A stretch of DNA of 64,000 nt from Eutreptiella sp. 'Long Island Sound 2002' (taxonomy: Eukaryota; Euglenozoa; Euglenophyceae; Eutreptiales; Eutreptiaceae): positions 182,988,944 to 183,052,943 of the forward strand of contig OZ038378.1 in assembly GCA_964036045.1 (NCBI GenBank). Direction: 5' to 3'. The notes under the pieces were generated by a model. It had not been told where the DNA came from, did not search any database, and worked only from the letters and a program-made list of their open reading frames with translations. Both the position numbers and the translations under genes were made by a program. Of this stretch, positions 9,878-20,770 are shown piece by piece (within the stretch, counting starts at the first letter, position 1; each line of letters begins with the position of its first letter).

Positions 9878-12800
9878 GTCGTCTGCCCTCCTCCCTCGGC
9901 TCCCGCCCCTCCCTGCCTCGCTCACTCACCCCGCGGGAGGCTTTGAAGGGCACGGCGCGTGTACACCGCCCCAAAACTGCGGCTCTGAGTCCTTCCCAGG
10001 CGCTATCCTCTGCCCTCGGTTGCTCTTCAACACCTCAGAGACTACGGCTGGTGGAGAGGCTAGAGCACATGGATTAAGTGCTACACGCCGTGCGCGCGCG
10101 GTGCGTGTGTTGGGGTGATTTTGTAGACCACCTGTTCGACAGTGAAGTGCATGTGTTTCCAAGCTGAAAAGGTATTACCATTGCACATACTGCAGTGTAC
10201 CCCCTTACAGTTTCACCCATGTGTCTTTCATGGCTTCCTGCGGGCATCACTGGCACCTGCACTCGATCAAATGGTGATAGGGTGCCTGTCACCGTCATCT
10301 CCGCCTCCGATTGTGGGCAGAACATGAGCATCAAGTAACCAAGGAGCCAAGGAATGACTTTCTCCATAGTTCCAGCACGTTACGCGGTGACGTTACCCCG
10401 TGGTTGTGCCGTGTTCTCGCCTTCCCTCGCATTGCCTTCGCTGGATTCTGCTATGGGCTGTCAGGGGGCCAGCCACAACTCCTGTGTCCCAGGGTACCGC
10501 CTCCACAAGCTTACACCATCCATCCATCCATCCCTCCCCCATCGGGGGGGCAAGGGGGGCGGCCTGTTCGAATTCCACACCCCCCCCCCTCCAGACCCCC
10601 CCCAAAGTTTTCGAACCCGTCTTTCTCCAATTTGAGATTTGGGGGGAAAGGGTCGGCGCCAGAGGCGCCGAAATTTTTTTTTCCCTTCCTGAGGGGGTAT
10701 TTTCTTTTTTACCCCACGTGTCTATACTCAAAATACTCAGAATTTGGTGGAGAATTCAAAAATGTTTGAAAAACACAGAACATTTTTTGACCCCTGACCT
10801 GACCTCCAGGTCTGACCTTGGCTGATGGGAGCTTGAGCTAATGGGCAAATTTTTCTGAAAATTTTTTTGCCCCATTTGTGTATGTTCAAAATGATCAGCG
10901 CGTCATGGGGATCATTTTGAGGTATGTATGTCGGGGTACCCACTGACCCCCCTCTAGGGACCCTGGCGGCTGACCGGCCGACCCACCTCCCCTCCCCCCC
11001 CCTCCAGACCCCCAAAAGTTTTCGCACCCGGTTGGGGTCTAGAATTTGAACAGGCCGAACCCGTTGGGGGGGGGGGGGTCACTTTGACAAAAAAGCAAAG
11101 GAAACACCCGGCACCGAAGGCGCCGAAGAAAATTTTTCTTTAGGTCATATTGGAAGTGCTGCAGTTTTAGTGTAACCAGTGTGTGGGGCAATCCCCCAGG
11201 GAGGGGGGGGGGGGGCACAGTCACTTCATGACCCCCCCCCCATGGGTGGGACCGGCCTGACAGTATGGGGGGATTACAAGAGGGGAGGGTATGATCCCCC
11301 CCCCAGCGGCATTACCAACGCCCTTGTTGGGACAACAGTAGGTGTCATTTCTGTATCTTTTCCATCGGTCGAATTTGGCGGTGCCTTTTTCTCTTTGTTC
11401 GTGCAGATCAAGCTTTTCCTTGATTCCATGATTCGAGGCCGGGGATGGTATTTCAGGGATGTTGATTACTGCCCTGCCACTTTTTGCCCCTTCCTTTAGG
11501 ATGTGACTTGCTTCCAATTCATAGACATGGCTGTCTAGCCTCGGGCCTCAATGATGCACTGCTTTGCTGCTGGTGCCATTTCACAGTGCAGACATACAAC
11601 ACCCTCGTCAGAACAAGAGGAGGTTTTGGTTCCATCAGTATTTTTGCAGTCCAAGACACGCCGCATCTCACGCTAATCAGGGGATATGATGGCAACGTCA
11701 TCAACCTATGCCGGGATGGTACTCATAGGGAACTTCCGCACTAGCATTGTGTGGAGCGCATGGGACGATTAATGTTGGCAACAGTAGGCATCCTTCTTTG
11801 ACGCTGCACAGCAACGAGAAGCACTAGTCCCCATACAACCCTTGGTAAATGGTGGCCACCAAGGCCCGTATGTGTTCAAGGGCCACAAACAGCCGATACC
11901 ATTCAATGATTGGATTTGGCTTGCTAGGATACGCTTTGGTGATTTCCGAACACCATGGCCCCATCCGTGTGTTGGTGCAATTTCAAGGTCGTGCACAAGG
12001 CTTGTTGCGATGTAGTGTGCCCCCGTGTGCTCCCTGCTTCTTGATTGTGTGTCGGACAACGCGGTTGCAATAGGGTCTCGCAAACGGATAAGTATGAGGC
12101 ACGCCGGTATCCCTTACATGCCCGTGGGCACGCTAATGGGACTGCAGCTTCTAGCTTGTTGCCGTGGTCCGTTTTTGTATATCCTGGATATGCGCGCGGT
12201 CAGCTAGTGTTGGGGGACGGTGCGTTGAATCTAGGCATGACACGCCGCCATGTTGAGGTCCCATGCAATTCCCCAGGCAGCCACCGGTCTAGGTGGGGGG
12301 GCCACATGCCTAGTGCTTTTCTGTTGGGTTTCTCCATATCTAAGGAGAGCACTCCATTCATCATGCACTAAAGTACCTAGAACACACGTAGGGTAATGTT
12401 CAACTCGCATGCCGGCCTGTTTTGAGCAGCTCGAGCGATACACAGACGATACACAGACTTTGAACCGCCGTATCTTAGACAAGGCCCCCTCCCCCTTGCA
12501 CAAGTACGGGGGAAGTAAAGAACTGGACTGTGAGATGGGGTCACCGTATTTGGCATTGGGGATCTGCAACCTTGGTTCCAAGTTGCCAAGTTGCAAAATG
12601 CTATTCCATCGGCAGAAGAGTATCCGCGGCCGCGTCCTACTACAGCTAAGTGGCCGCATATGTACCCGCCTCCAGGGCCGCTGCCCGGTCAACCACACTG
12701 AGGTGAGGTGGGGCCGGCTATGAGCACTCTTGTGAGGCCGCTCTCTCACCCCGCAAAGCATAGTCCACCACGCACAAGAGCGCACATGCCACACAACACG

Positions 12801-15800
12801 GACAGTGGTACGCGCTATGCAAGCAGGTAGGTGCATTGGGCGGAAACCAAGTGGATCACCAACAAGATGTCCAAGGATGTCCAATTTGCATGATGCGCTG
12901 TGGGTGTCCTCCATGCTACAGTGGGCTAGGGGCACCATATCTGTGAGCGTCTCGAGGCACCGCAGTACTAGTGTCCGCTGCCATGGCCGCCGCCACTTGA
13001 TAGACACACCGGGTGGGATGGTATGTCATGGCCAACTCCGTACCTCCGGTACCTCAGCAATGAGTCTAGCCGTGGTCGTGAGCAACAAGCCGACAACCGC
13101 GTGGATGTCACGGGGTGAGCGCCTGCCCGGCAAGAACTGCCCCCGTTTGGGCGACTGCCACGTGGTGCACAATACACGGCAACCCCCTCACAAATGGCGA
13201 GTGCGAGTCGGTCCCACGCCAGGACCGACACGCCAGGACGCCGCTAGTGAGATCTAAGGGTGAATTAAGTACTGGCCAGGCCACTGGCCAAATGGCAAAT
13301 AAACGCGTTTATGCGTTTATTTTTCGAAAAACGCCCTTTTTTGGGGGGATAATCGTTGTTTATCGGCGTTCATTGGTGTTTATTGACATTCTTGCATATA
13401 TTGCTGATGGTTTCTGTACCTTGTGTGACGTAATTTTAGAGCATTTGTGCATTTGTGCATGTTTGAGGGTACCAAAGTTAGAATGTGGTGCAGGGAAGGG
13501 TGAATAGTATTGTGTGTCGGCCAGCATGGTGCATCATAGCGGGAAGATCTAGCATGTGGCTCATGGCATGAAAGGACACACGGACACACCATATACACTC
13601 ATTCATGCCCCGCATTCATGGCATGTGCATGTGTGCATGTGTGTCATTAACATTTTCTATTGTTCCGTATATCCCTTTGTCAGACTCTCTTTCCCTTCCT
13701 CATTGTTCTCATGGGTTCTAACGTATGGATGCGCCCACTTGGCCCGGTTGTAGCTGAGGAGCCGGCGTCCATGGTTGTCGCTAGGCCCGCGCGTCCGCAG
13801 CCGGCAGCCACACCCACTTTGGCATCATTTGGGCTGACTGCTGTGCGTTGCGCTTGTTGCGGTGCGAACATATGTGGTGTGCGACACTCTTGCACCAGGT
13901 GTAATGCGACTGTCGACGAGGCTTGTATGGCCCGTGTCAGCACCGAGGTACACTGCTTCACATGCACGTGTCGGGCTTGCAGGCGTGCACTAAGCGGCCA
14001 CTTGGTGCAATGCCGGAAGTGCAACTTGCGGGTGCATGGTGAATGCACCACAGATGGCCTTTGCACCCTTTGTAGTACCGCATGCGCTTCCAGTGGGACA
14101 AGGTATAACGTGATTGTGCCTTACCATGCGAGTTGCCACAGGTGTGACCTAGCCTTCAAGGCCGCCATGCAACTTGACCACGCGTTTTTGGATCTTTTGG
14201 CAGATACCCTGCAATCTGCCGCGTCATTTTGGAATAACGCCCCCTCTAGGCTAAAGACCTTGCAGGTTGTTGCACAGAGTCTTGAGGCGGCATGCACACT
14301 TCCGCTCGGAATTTGACTGTGACAGTCTGCAAGTGATTTTTTCAAATTGCTTTATTGCTTGTATACCATGTGCACAATGTCATCTTCTCAATCATTGTTC
14401 CACTGTTTGCAGGTGAAACGTACAAAGTGTGATGGTATGTTTAAAAAATGAACCATCGGGCAATGCGGATGAAAACAACCTCAAGGAAATAGCTAGCGCA
14501 AATGAACTTGCAAAAAGCATCAGGTAATAAGCAGTTTTACACTTTTTGACAAAAAACACAAAAAAACCAAAGAGCAGTGTGTATTTCAAGGCAATGTGGA
14601 TGAAAACAACCGGAAGGACATAGGAAGCGCAAATGAACTGGCAAAAAACATCAGGTAATAAGCATTTTTGACACTTTTTGACAAAAAAAACACAAAAAAA
14701 CCAAAGAGCAGTGTGTATTTCAAGGCAATTTGGATGAAAACAACCTCAAGCAAGTAGGAAGTGCAAATGACCTTGCAAAAAGCATCAGTTAATTGGCAAA
14801 AATGACAAAAAAACACAAAATAAACAAAAGTAAACATTGAAATCAATACTTTACTGGCCACTGGCCAAAAACCCTTTGGCCAGTGTTTAATTCACCCTTG
14901 GTCAGATCTAGCACACCAACTGGGACCGCATCAGGGCATGGCCTACCCGGACCATTGGCCCACTTGACATCCAAGGCATGGCACAATGGTGCATGGGTGT
15001 AGCAACATACATTAAAGTCACTCGGACGTCCACGAGCAACTCCCCATCAAGGGGCTAGCACAATGATGTTTCCCCACCAGCATAGGTTGTAGTCACTTAA
15101 GCGTCTAGAGTGTCCCTCAATGCTTGTGTGTGCCTACCCGATAGTGTGCGGCCGTCCCTATGACTTGGCGTCTGCTAGGGCGGACCCCATTTTGTGGTTT
15201 TGTGTCCACTCCCCGCGCCCTGGCGTTCCAGCACGTTACGCGGTGCGCGCGCAGTGCAGGTAGTCCCCATGAATTGTGTACCCATGATGTCAGGTCCGAA
15301 CACATGAGTCGACCGGTGCCGGGAGTACGCCACGGCATCCGAACACACCTGACGACCCCATGGTCGAGAACTCGCAATCCGCATTCCGGCACTGATGGTG
15401 GGAAACGCCTGGTGATGCGCTGAGTGGTACCCACCCCCCCCCCGAGAGAACAACGCCCACGTCAGAACAGGTGAGGTGTTGTTGCCGCACCTTTTGGAAC
15501 CATAAAACTTTGGCGGTTCCTTTTCTGGTTGTCTGTGAAGATCAAGGTTTTCCTGTGATTCGGGGCTACTGCTACTTTTCGCCCCTCCCTTCAGTGTGGG
15601 ATTTTGACGCACCTCCAAATAGACATGGTTGTCTGGGCCTCAATGATGCATTGCTTTGCTGCTGGTGTCTTTTCACAATGTGCGCAAACACCGCTCTTGC
15701 TAGAACGATAGGAGGTGTTGTTTCCGCCATTTTCAGCACTTTTAGCGTTGTTCTCGCGCGCGCGGGGGCGGGGGGTTTGGCACAAGGCCTTGGTATTAGG

Positions 15801-18435
15801 TTGTTTGCCTTTGGCGGCGCCTGTTGGCCTCTCACCACTGCTCATTCGGACCCTCTGTGGGTCCAAACGTGTTTTGGTTGTGTCAACGGAGCCCCTGGAT
15901 GACTTGTCCTGTTTGACTGCTCCAGGTTCGGCTGTCCCAGAGACGGGCTGTTGCCCGTGCCGTTGACCAGGTGCATCCAGATGCACACTCCGAGTCCATT
16001 GTGGGTTTGCCGACTCCAGCACTGACTTGTGCGCGCTGGGGTGTGCATCTGCAGGATAATTTTCCTGATCGGGGCTTCTAACAACTACAATGATTCTTTC
16101 CCTTTTGTCCTTTCCTTCTCCTCCTTCTGCGCTCTGCACCGTTTTCGGCGAGTGGGGTCTGCCCTGTCCTGTTACCTCCCCTTGTTCGTCCCTTTCCCCA
16201 TGCCCAGTTTCCTCTGGGCCCTCCCTATTCTTTCTGCCCTGGGGAGCATTTAGTGGCGGGGGAGCGTGTTGCTGTGGGGAGGGCGTAGAGGAGGGGGAGT
16301 GGCAGTGGGTTCATCACACCCTGTCCCCTCATTCCCCTTGAGGAGGAAAATCCTGGCTCAAGGGGGCTCCATGTTGGTGTCGGTGTGCTTGGTGTTGGTG
16401 GTTTTGGCCACTTGCTTTGTGGGGGGGTATGGTGGTCAGCCCGGACAGCACGTGGAGGAACAGGGCACCTGGGCCTCACAGAAACACAGCGAGGCAGGCT
16501 ATGGACGGCCTGTGGACAGAGGTGTGTGGACAGCAAAAACAGTCAAACGACCCCGGCAACAACCAGCACATCATCAATGCGCCAATGATTGCCTGCTGCT
16601 GACGCGCAAACAGCACACCATGCCACATTCAGCACAGCCCCAACACACCAACTACTGGGCTCCGCGAACGCGGAAACGACACCAGCAAGAGCACCGGACG
16701 CAGCGGCCAACAGAAAGCAGCGACCCGACGCAACATGCGAAGGGAAGAACGGGTGACCGTCCAGGGCCCCGTAAAGGAGCAACAACCAGACGGAATGTCA
16801 CACAGGGGGGGGGGGTTACACAGAAACTGGGGTGGGGGTAGGGGCAAACCTTCGGCCTCGAATTTTTTTTGGGGGGCAAATGAAAGTCACCGCTTGTTTC
16901 CTGTTTCCGCCAATTTTAAGAGCTGCAGTGCCTCGCTTGTGAGCATTTTTGTCTGAACATCTGAACATAGGCCCCCCCTTGCACTGGCGTCGACTACGTT
17001 GGCATGTCTGCCGCGGTGTTCATTGGGGGTGGTTTGGACGAGGACGGGGACATTTGTTGTGTTCTGTTCAGTGGTCAACAATCCAAGATGAAGCAATTGA
17101 TGTGGAGATGGGTTTCCTTCAAGTTGAAGCATCACTTCAAAATTTTTTCGGCACAAATCTTCACACAACCAAAAATCACCGCGAAGTCCCCCCGCCGCCC
17201 CCGATGAATTATGCCCCGAAATACCCTTCAACACCTGCCGTTTACCCTCCAGCCACTGCACCGCAGCCCCTCCTGCAGCAACCCCTCCTCCCACTCTGTC
17301 CACTCAGCGCCAGGACGCACAACTGATGGCGTCATGGCACGTGGATCTCCTCAAGTACGACTTCTGCGGCAAGCGGCCGTCCAACGTGACTGCCGAGGAG
17401 GTCTACCGCCGCATGGCGCAGGCACTGCACGAAGCCGGCCGCCCCGTCGTACTGCTCGCGTGCTCGTGGGGCCAGGGCGAGCCTTCGAAGTGGGTGCGCG
17501 AAGTGGGGGCTCTCGCGCGCGCGGGTGCGACGGTGCACCCGGAGGATGGCGCGGCGCTGGCGGCGCCGAGCTGGCGCACCGGGACGGACCTGTGGGCGGT
17601 CTTCGACCAGCAGCAGCAGTGCGAGCGCGGCGTCGCGGCGGTGTACAACTCCATCGCGAGCACGTCCGACTGCTACGCGGACGCCCGGGCCTGCGGCGCG
17701 GGGCTTTCCCCCGGGGCCGACCGTCTCCCCGGGGTCGGCGACCCGGACATGCTCGTGGCCGGCATGGACGCGATGACCGTCGATGAGAGCGCGGGCGTTG
17801 TCGGCCGCCCGGGTGCGTCGACCGCCCCGCTCTCGCCCGACGAGTCCACGGCCCACGTGCGGCTGTGGGCGATGTGGTCCGCGCCGCTAATCATCTCCGT
17901 CGACGTCCGGGAGCAATGGCGGGCGCGGGCCTACCAGTCGCGGGCGCTCGTGTACATCGACCAGCACGGCGCGCCCGCGACGCGCCTGCGGCAACTGCGG
18001 GGCACCCCTGCGGGCCTGACCGGGGACGTGGGCACACCGCAGCCGCGATGTGCCGGGGCCCGCGCACCGGCGGTCATGGACGTGTGGCGCAAGCGTCTGG
18101 ATAGCGCCACCGCGGTGCTTCTGTTTGTGAACCGGGCCCCTTTTGCGATTGCGCCCACGCTCCTTCTGTCCGACCTCCCACCCGATTGGTGTCCGCGCGA
18201 AGGTGCGGGCCGCGCCATGCCGTCGCACATCGCCTCCCAAGTGCTCGATGACCCGCCGCTTGCCCTGGCTACAGCAAAGGTGCTCAAGAATCTTAGTGAG
18301 GCGCTGGCGGCCCCACCCGCAGCGCCCGGTGAGCAGCCCCCCGCTGTGCGCCTGCCCCCCGTGCGCAAGCATGCGTCGCTGTGGCTGGCCCTGTCGGTGG
18401 TCAAGGGTGAATGGTTCGCCTGGGCCCACACATAG
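9419..18435 (+). CDS. Alpha-galactosidase, GH27 (two exons)
   Basis: This gene encodes a retaining glycoside hydrolase that removes terminal alpha-linked galactose from oligo- and polysaccharides. Exons are 9419-9877 and 17308-18435, joined by a phase-0 intron (donor GAG/GTCGTC, acceptor CACTCAG/CGCCAG). The junction restores 'GSYGHE/RQDAQLMASW', which is contiguous in the family. The product is about 528 residues. Residues 7-26 are hydrophobic, giving a signal peptide or signal anchor. 'LGWSTWNTF' (53-61) and 'VNIDDCW' (90-96) are family motifs. Nucleophile Asp171 lies in 'LLKYDFC' and acid/base Asp247 in 'WRTGTD'; 'GDPDML' follows. An in-frame ATG at 9341 would add 26 residues; I prefer 9419 because the hydrophobic segment then begins at residue 7. 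It is longer than plant enzymes (roughly 360-430 residues) because of an insert before Trp242 and a longer C-terminus. Confidence 0.9.
10610..10812. repeat. Dispersed 'GGCGCC...TACTCAAAATACTCA' repeat
   Basis: A stretch with 'GGCGCCAGAGGCGCCGAAA', a T run, 'TATACTCAAAATACTCAGAA' and 'GAAAAACACA' recurs in diverged form near 11110, at 36648-36740 and at 47808-47935. Poly-C or poly-G tracts lie close to each copy. The palindromic GGCGCC pair at the head could form a small hairpin. Function unknown. Confidence 0.65.
11310..11640. repeat. Dispersed repeat, copy 1 (pair at 15460-15735)
   Basis: Shared blocks are 'GTGCAGATCAAG', 'GATTCGAGGC', 'CTTTTTGCCCCTTCCTTTAG', 'ATAGACATGGCTGTCT' and 'TCAATGATGCACTGCTTTGC'. 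The pair is in direct orientation inside the alpha-galactosidase intron. A short tail similar to its end reappears near 62585-62630. Confidence 0.7.
12409..12723 (+). pseudogene. Possible decayed reverse transcriptase fragment
   Basis: The + frame contains 'LERYTDDTQTLNRRILDK', where 'RYTDD' followed by a hydrophilic Leu-Asn segment resembles the catalytic 'R-Y-x-D-D' box of reverse transcriptases, and then 'GSPYLALGICNLGS'. Neighbouring frames upstream and downstream are broken. If real, this is a remnant of a retroelement inside the alpha-galactosidase intron. A match to one short motif only is weak evidence. Confidence 0.25.
13711..14316 (+). CDS. Cys-rich zinc-finger-like protein in the inverted-repeat element
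   Basis: This intact 201-residue ORF has about twenty cysteines. The first cluster is 'CACCGANICGVRHSCTRC' with more Cys beyond. The second, 'CRAC', nine residues, 'CRKC', four residues, His, two residues, Cys, five residues, 'CTLC', follows the C4HC3 order of PHD/RING-type fingers but with an unusually short last spacer. The N-terminal 45 residues are Ala/Pro-rich and the C-terminal 60 are helical and lack the finger pattern. I chose ATG 13711; an upstream in-frame ATG at 13660 is possible. It likely binds zinc and could act on DNA or protein. The role is unknown. No intron is needed, unlike the host genes. Confidence 0.6.
   Translation: MGSNVWMRPLGPVVAEEPASMVVARPARPQPAATPTLASFGLTAVRCACCGANICGVRHSCTRCNATVDEACMARVSTEVHCFTCTCRACRRALSGHLVQCRKCNLRVHGECTTDGLCTLCSTACASSGTRYNVIVPYHASCHRCDLAFKAAMQLDHAFLDLLADTLQSAASFWNNAPSRLKTLQVVAQSLEAACTLPLGI
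14440..14862. repeat. Tandem 130-bp repeat inside the inverted-repeat element
   Basis: Three units share 'GGATGAAAACAACC', 'GCAAATGAACTTGCAAAAA', 'CATCAGGTAATAAGCA', 'TTTGACAAAAAACACAAAA' and 'AGCAGTGTGTATTTCAAGGC'. They lie between the Cys-rich ORF and the right terminal repeat. Subterminal repeats of this kind are often transposase-binding sites; here that is an inference. Confidence 0.8.
15460..15735. repeat. Dispersed repeat, copy 2 (pair at 11310-11640)
   Basis: Contains 'GGTTGTCTGTGAAGATCAAG', 'TTTTCGCCCCTCCCTTCAG', 'ATAGACATGGTTGTCT' and 'GATGCATTGCTTTGCTGCTG', matching the copy at 11.3-11.6 kb with scattered changes. Confidence 0.7.
15776..16141. repeat. 366-bp dispersed repeat, copy 1 (pair at 27632-27991)
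   Basis: Nearly identical, by eye over 90%, to 27632-27991 in direct orientation. Shared blocks include 'TTGCCTTTGGCGGCGCCTGT', 'GTGTCAACGGAGCCCCTGG', 'GAGACGGGCTGTTGCC' and 'CTCCTTCTGCGCTCTGCACC'. One copy lies in the alpha-galactosidase intron and the other in a carboxypeptidase intron, so the repeat has moved recently. No terminal inverted repeat is evident. Confidence 0.85.
17308..18435 (+). CDS. Alpha-galactosidase exon 2
   Basis: This exon codes for residues 154-528. It carries the nucleophile (Asp171), the acid/base (Asp247), 'GVGDPDML', the remaining barrel helices with 'LWAMWSAPLIISVDVR', and a C-terminal beta-domain that includes 'VMDVWRKRLDSATAVLLFVN'. The stop is TAG at 18433. 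Third positions are strongly G/C. Confidence 0.9.
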   Translation, partial: RQDAQLMASWHVDLLKYDFCGKRPSNVTAEEVYRRMAQALHEAGRPVVLLACSWGQGEPSKWVREVGALARAGATVHPEDGAALAAPSWRTGTDLWAVFDQQQQCERGVAAVYNSIASTSDCYADARACGAGLSPGADRLPGVGDPDMLVAGMDAMTVDESAGVVGRPGASTAPLSPDESTAHVRLWAMWSAPLIISVDVREQWRARAYQSRALVYIDQHGAPATRLRQLRGTPAGLTGDVGTPQPRCAGARAPAVMDVWRKRLDSATAVLLFVNRAPFAIAPTLLLSDLPPDWCPREGAGRAMPSHIASQVLDDPPLALATAKVLKNLSEALAAPPAAPGEQPPAVRLPPVRKHASLWLALSVVKGEWFAWAHT

Positions 18436-19788
18436 TGACGCGGGTGCGTGCCGGTTTGAAGGCGACACAATGTATCGTCTATATTGTGGAGCACGCGACG
18501 TTATTCGCCGCCGTGGTGCCGGTGCCTCCGCTGGACGCCTGCCAAGAGGTGGATGGCGGGTTCAGGGTCTTGACTGCGGGATACGACGTTGTTCTGAGGG
18601 TGTCCACTGCAGCGTGCAGCTTGAGCTACAGGCGCGGGGGGGGGAATTTCGTGGGACCATTTTGTCTTTAAGGAAGGTGGCGAAATTTTCCCCTGGCGAA
18701 ATATAGGGGGTGTCGGCAGAGCAGAGTTCGTCTGCACATCTACACAGTGTGTTCTTCACAGGACTTCCTTGAGGGCTACCACCCAGCGCCGACACACGGA
18801 AGCAGGAAGGGCACACCCTGACTCACGCCACTGTTCACTCAAGGAAGACCCATGCCACCTGCTGCGGCCACCACCGCACGCCATACGGATGGCGCTGGGG
18901 TCTACACAGGGGCGTTGCCCACCCGCACAAAACCTGACCGACGGGCGTTTGAAGGCCTGGGCATCGCCGAGGATGGCGGAGGCGGTTGGGAGCGGGCCAT
19001 ACCGACCGGCCGAAGTGTTGTGCCGTGCGATGCTTTTTTTCTCTGGAAAGCAACCCCCGCGGTCCCGCGCCGAGTCTCTCCTGCCTGGGCCCGGACCGAA
19101 CAGTGGGGGAGGGGGGTTGTGCAGGGATGCGGCAAATTTCGGGGTGGGGGGCCATTTCGCCGCCCTTGGGAATCCCCAATCCCCAGCTGCCTCACGCACA
19201 CCCGAACATGCAAGCCAATGATGCGTTCAGGGTCATGCCATTTGGACATCGCATTGCCGCTGAAAGCAGCGTGAGTTCACAGCATTCCAAAGAATCCGCT
19301 GTTCCAGACACTTGCCCAAAAAGTATGAAAAACTATGGAAACAAATGCAGACTGTCGCCTGCGAGGCAAACAGTTTGGCACACAAGTGTCTTCTGCGACC
19401 CCCCTTCATTTCAATCCTTCTCAGGCATGAACGGGCTGCTGTTGGCAAGCCCGCCGCCCAGGGGAAGGGGGGAGGGAGGGAGGACCCGCTCACCCCCACC
19501 CCCTCCGCTCTTAAGCGGGTGTGGGCCGTTTTCCAGCTGGGGGAAAGTTTTTGCTCCGTGTGTTTGGCACATGTCAAAGAGTATTGAATTATTGTTCTAC
19601 ATCTGCCCGATGTTCATTATCTTGTAGATGGTACCTGCACGCCCCTTTACCTCCCCTCACCTTGACCAACCAGGGTTGTATGCTGCAGCATGCCGCAATG
19701 AAATGCAGCGTGCCGCAGTGAGAAAAAATTTTCTATGCGACTGCTGAGGCTTGTTGAAGGCTTATTGGGTTGCTCAAGTAACATGGTA
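18436..19788. other. Intergenic, with one half of an inverted dispersed repeat
   Basis: No gene is recognised. The stretch 19100-19395 matches, in inverted orientation, 39895-40200 (shared 'AGCTGCCTCA', 'AACATGCAAGCC' and 'TATGGAAACAAATGCAGACT' on the + strand). The shared part translates as 'WKQMQTV.CEAN' in both copies, so it may derive from a mobile element gene. Confidence 0.55.
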
Positions 19789-20770
19789 CCGTGCCAATAT
19801 TAATTTAATTATTTGCGAAAGCAATTGATTCGCGCCACAAGGTGTTGTTTTGCCAAAAAGAAAACGCAAAAAAAAGAAATTAATTTTCAGCTGCATGCCC
19901 TTCGCAAAAATTGGTTCTGCAAAAAAAAAATTGCAAAGTGTGCTTTTCGTCCGCACCCCCCTTCTGACTTGAACATACTTGTGCTGCATGGTGCATTCCT
20001 TCCCCAAGCCTGCTGATTCTTTCATGGGGGGGGGGGTGTTTTGTACACTGGTGGCAACGGGGCTACGATTGGGGGCATGGTGGTCAAAGACCACGGGAAT
20101 GGCCAATGGGATATTCAGTTCCAACAGGAGGGCATTTCCGTGCCTGGAGCCAAATTGCAAATTGCAAAGGTGAGGCTTTCGTTGTTCATGGTATTTCTCT
20201 TTTGCAGCCCTGTACAGTGTTGTATTGCTTGCTGTTGTATGCTCCTGCACAGCTTTCTGGGCCATTGTTTCAGCATTTGATGTGCCTTGCACACTATTAT
20301 CGACGAACTGGTTTTGTGAAAAAGCGGTAGGGCCATATTGCAGATTGCATTGGTGTTTCAGCATTCCATGTACCATGAGCACCAGTATGGACGAATTTGC
20401 AACTGGTTCATTGAAAAACTGGTCGGCCTGAATCATCTGACATTTGCTGGTTGGTGCTTCTGTGCTTTGGACTGCAATCCCAGAATCCAATTGATCCACA
20501 TTTGTATGCATGCGTAGGAATGGATTGCAATCCCAGGGTCCAAGGTACCCCAGGTCCAGGAGGCCAAACGCAAAAGTAAAAAAGCCAAAATAAAAACAAA
20601 TTGACTCAGTGTGCCAAAAACAGCTGCACAAAACTGATTCCCATGGGAAAATCGCAAAAATAGAATATTTTTCCCCTACTTTTGGTGCTGTTGCAAAAAT
20701 TTTGCGGAAATAAAAATTCAAAACACCCAGCAAAAAAATTAGTATTCCGCAAAATATACATATTGGCAAC
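19789..20770. mobile_element. Degenerate relative of the 29.1 kb inverted-repeat element
   Basis: The left end 'TACCGTGCCAATATTAATTT' and the right end, reverse complement 'TTGCCAATATGTATATTTTG' then 'CGGAA', match the termini of the 29118-30407 element with substitutions. Interior blocks are also shared: 'CCTTCGCAAAAATTGGTTC', 'ATTCAGTTCCAACAGGA', 'CCAAATTGCAAATTGCA' and 'GACTGCAATCCCAGAATCCA'. On + the segment 'GGMVVKDHGNGQWDIQFQQ' ending at a AAG/GTGAGG donor is exon-like and recurs in the other copy. It lies between the two main genes. Confidence 0.65.
20050..20170 (+). pseudogene. Exon-like fragment in transposon, SH3/Tudor-like
   Basis: The frame 'YTGGNGATIGGMVVKDHGNG' then 'QWDIQFQQEGISVPGAKLQI' ends at a good donor. 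The sibling element near 29890-29990 preserves '(K)NHGNGKYDIQFQQDG' and 'RAKLQIA', so the protein frame has been conserved between diverged copies. The G-x-x-V-V-K-D-x-x-x-G-x-W-D-I pattern is like a small SH3/Tudor-type barrel; this is a loose resemblance only. Confidence 0.3.

Larger units (their letters stand above)
13256..14899. mobile_element. Inverted-repeat element carrying a Cys-rich gene
   Basis: The ends are inverted repeats: left 'AAGGGTGAATTAAGTACTGG' plus CCA, and right, as reverse complement, 'AAGGGTGAATTAAACACTGG' plus CCA (21 of 23 matching). 'AGATCT' occurs just outside both ends but is offset by four bases on the right, so the target duplication is unresolved. Inside are one intact 201-codon ORF (13711-14316) and three tandem units of about 130 bases (14440-14860). 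No transposase is recognised, so the element is probably non-autonomous or of an unknown class. It sits in the alpha-galactosidase intron. Confidence 0.7.
9878..17307 (+). other. Intron of the alpha-galactosidase gene (7.43 kb)
   Basis: Phase-0 intron with GT...AG ends. It is packed with repeats: poly-C/poly-G blocks at 10.5-11.3 kb, a dispersed repeat at 11.3-11.6 and 15.5-15.7 kb, a possible decayed reverse transcriptase fragment near 12.4 kb, the inverted-repeat element at 13.26-14.90 kb, and a repeat at 15.78-16.14 kb shared with 27.6 kb. The long frames in it on either strand have no family resemblance apart from those listed separately. Confidence 0.85.

Noticed and set aside
10560-10580. 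tRNA B-box 'GTTCGAATTCC'
   Set aside because: No box A at a suitable distance and no stems; a chance match.
12231-13007. 258-codon ORF on the - strand
   Set aside because: No motif, composition not protein-like, and it lies antisense to the weak reverse-transcriptase-like frame within an intron.
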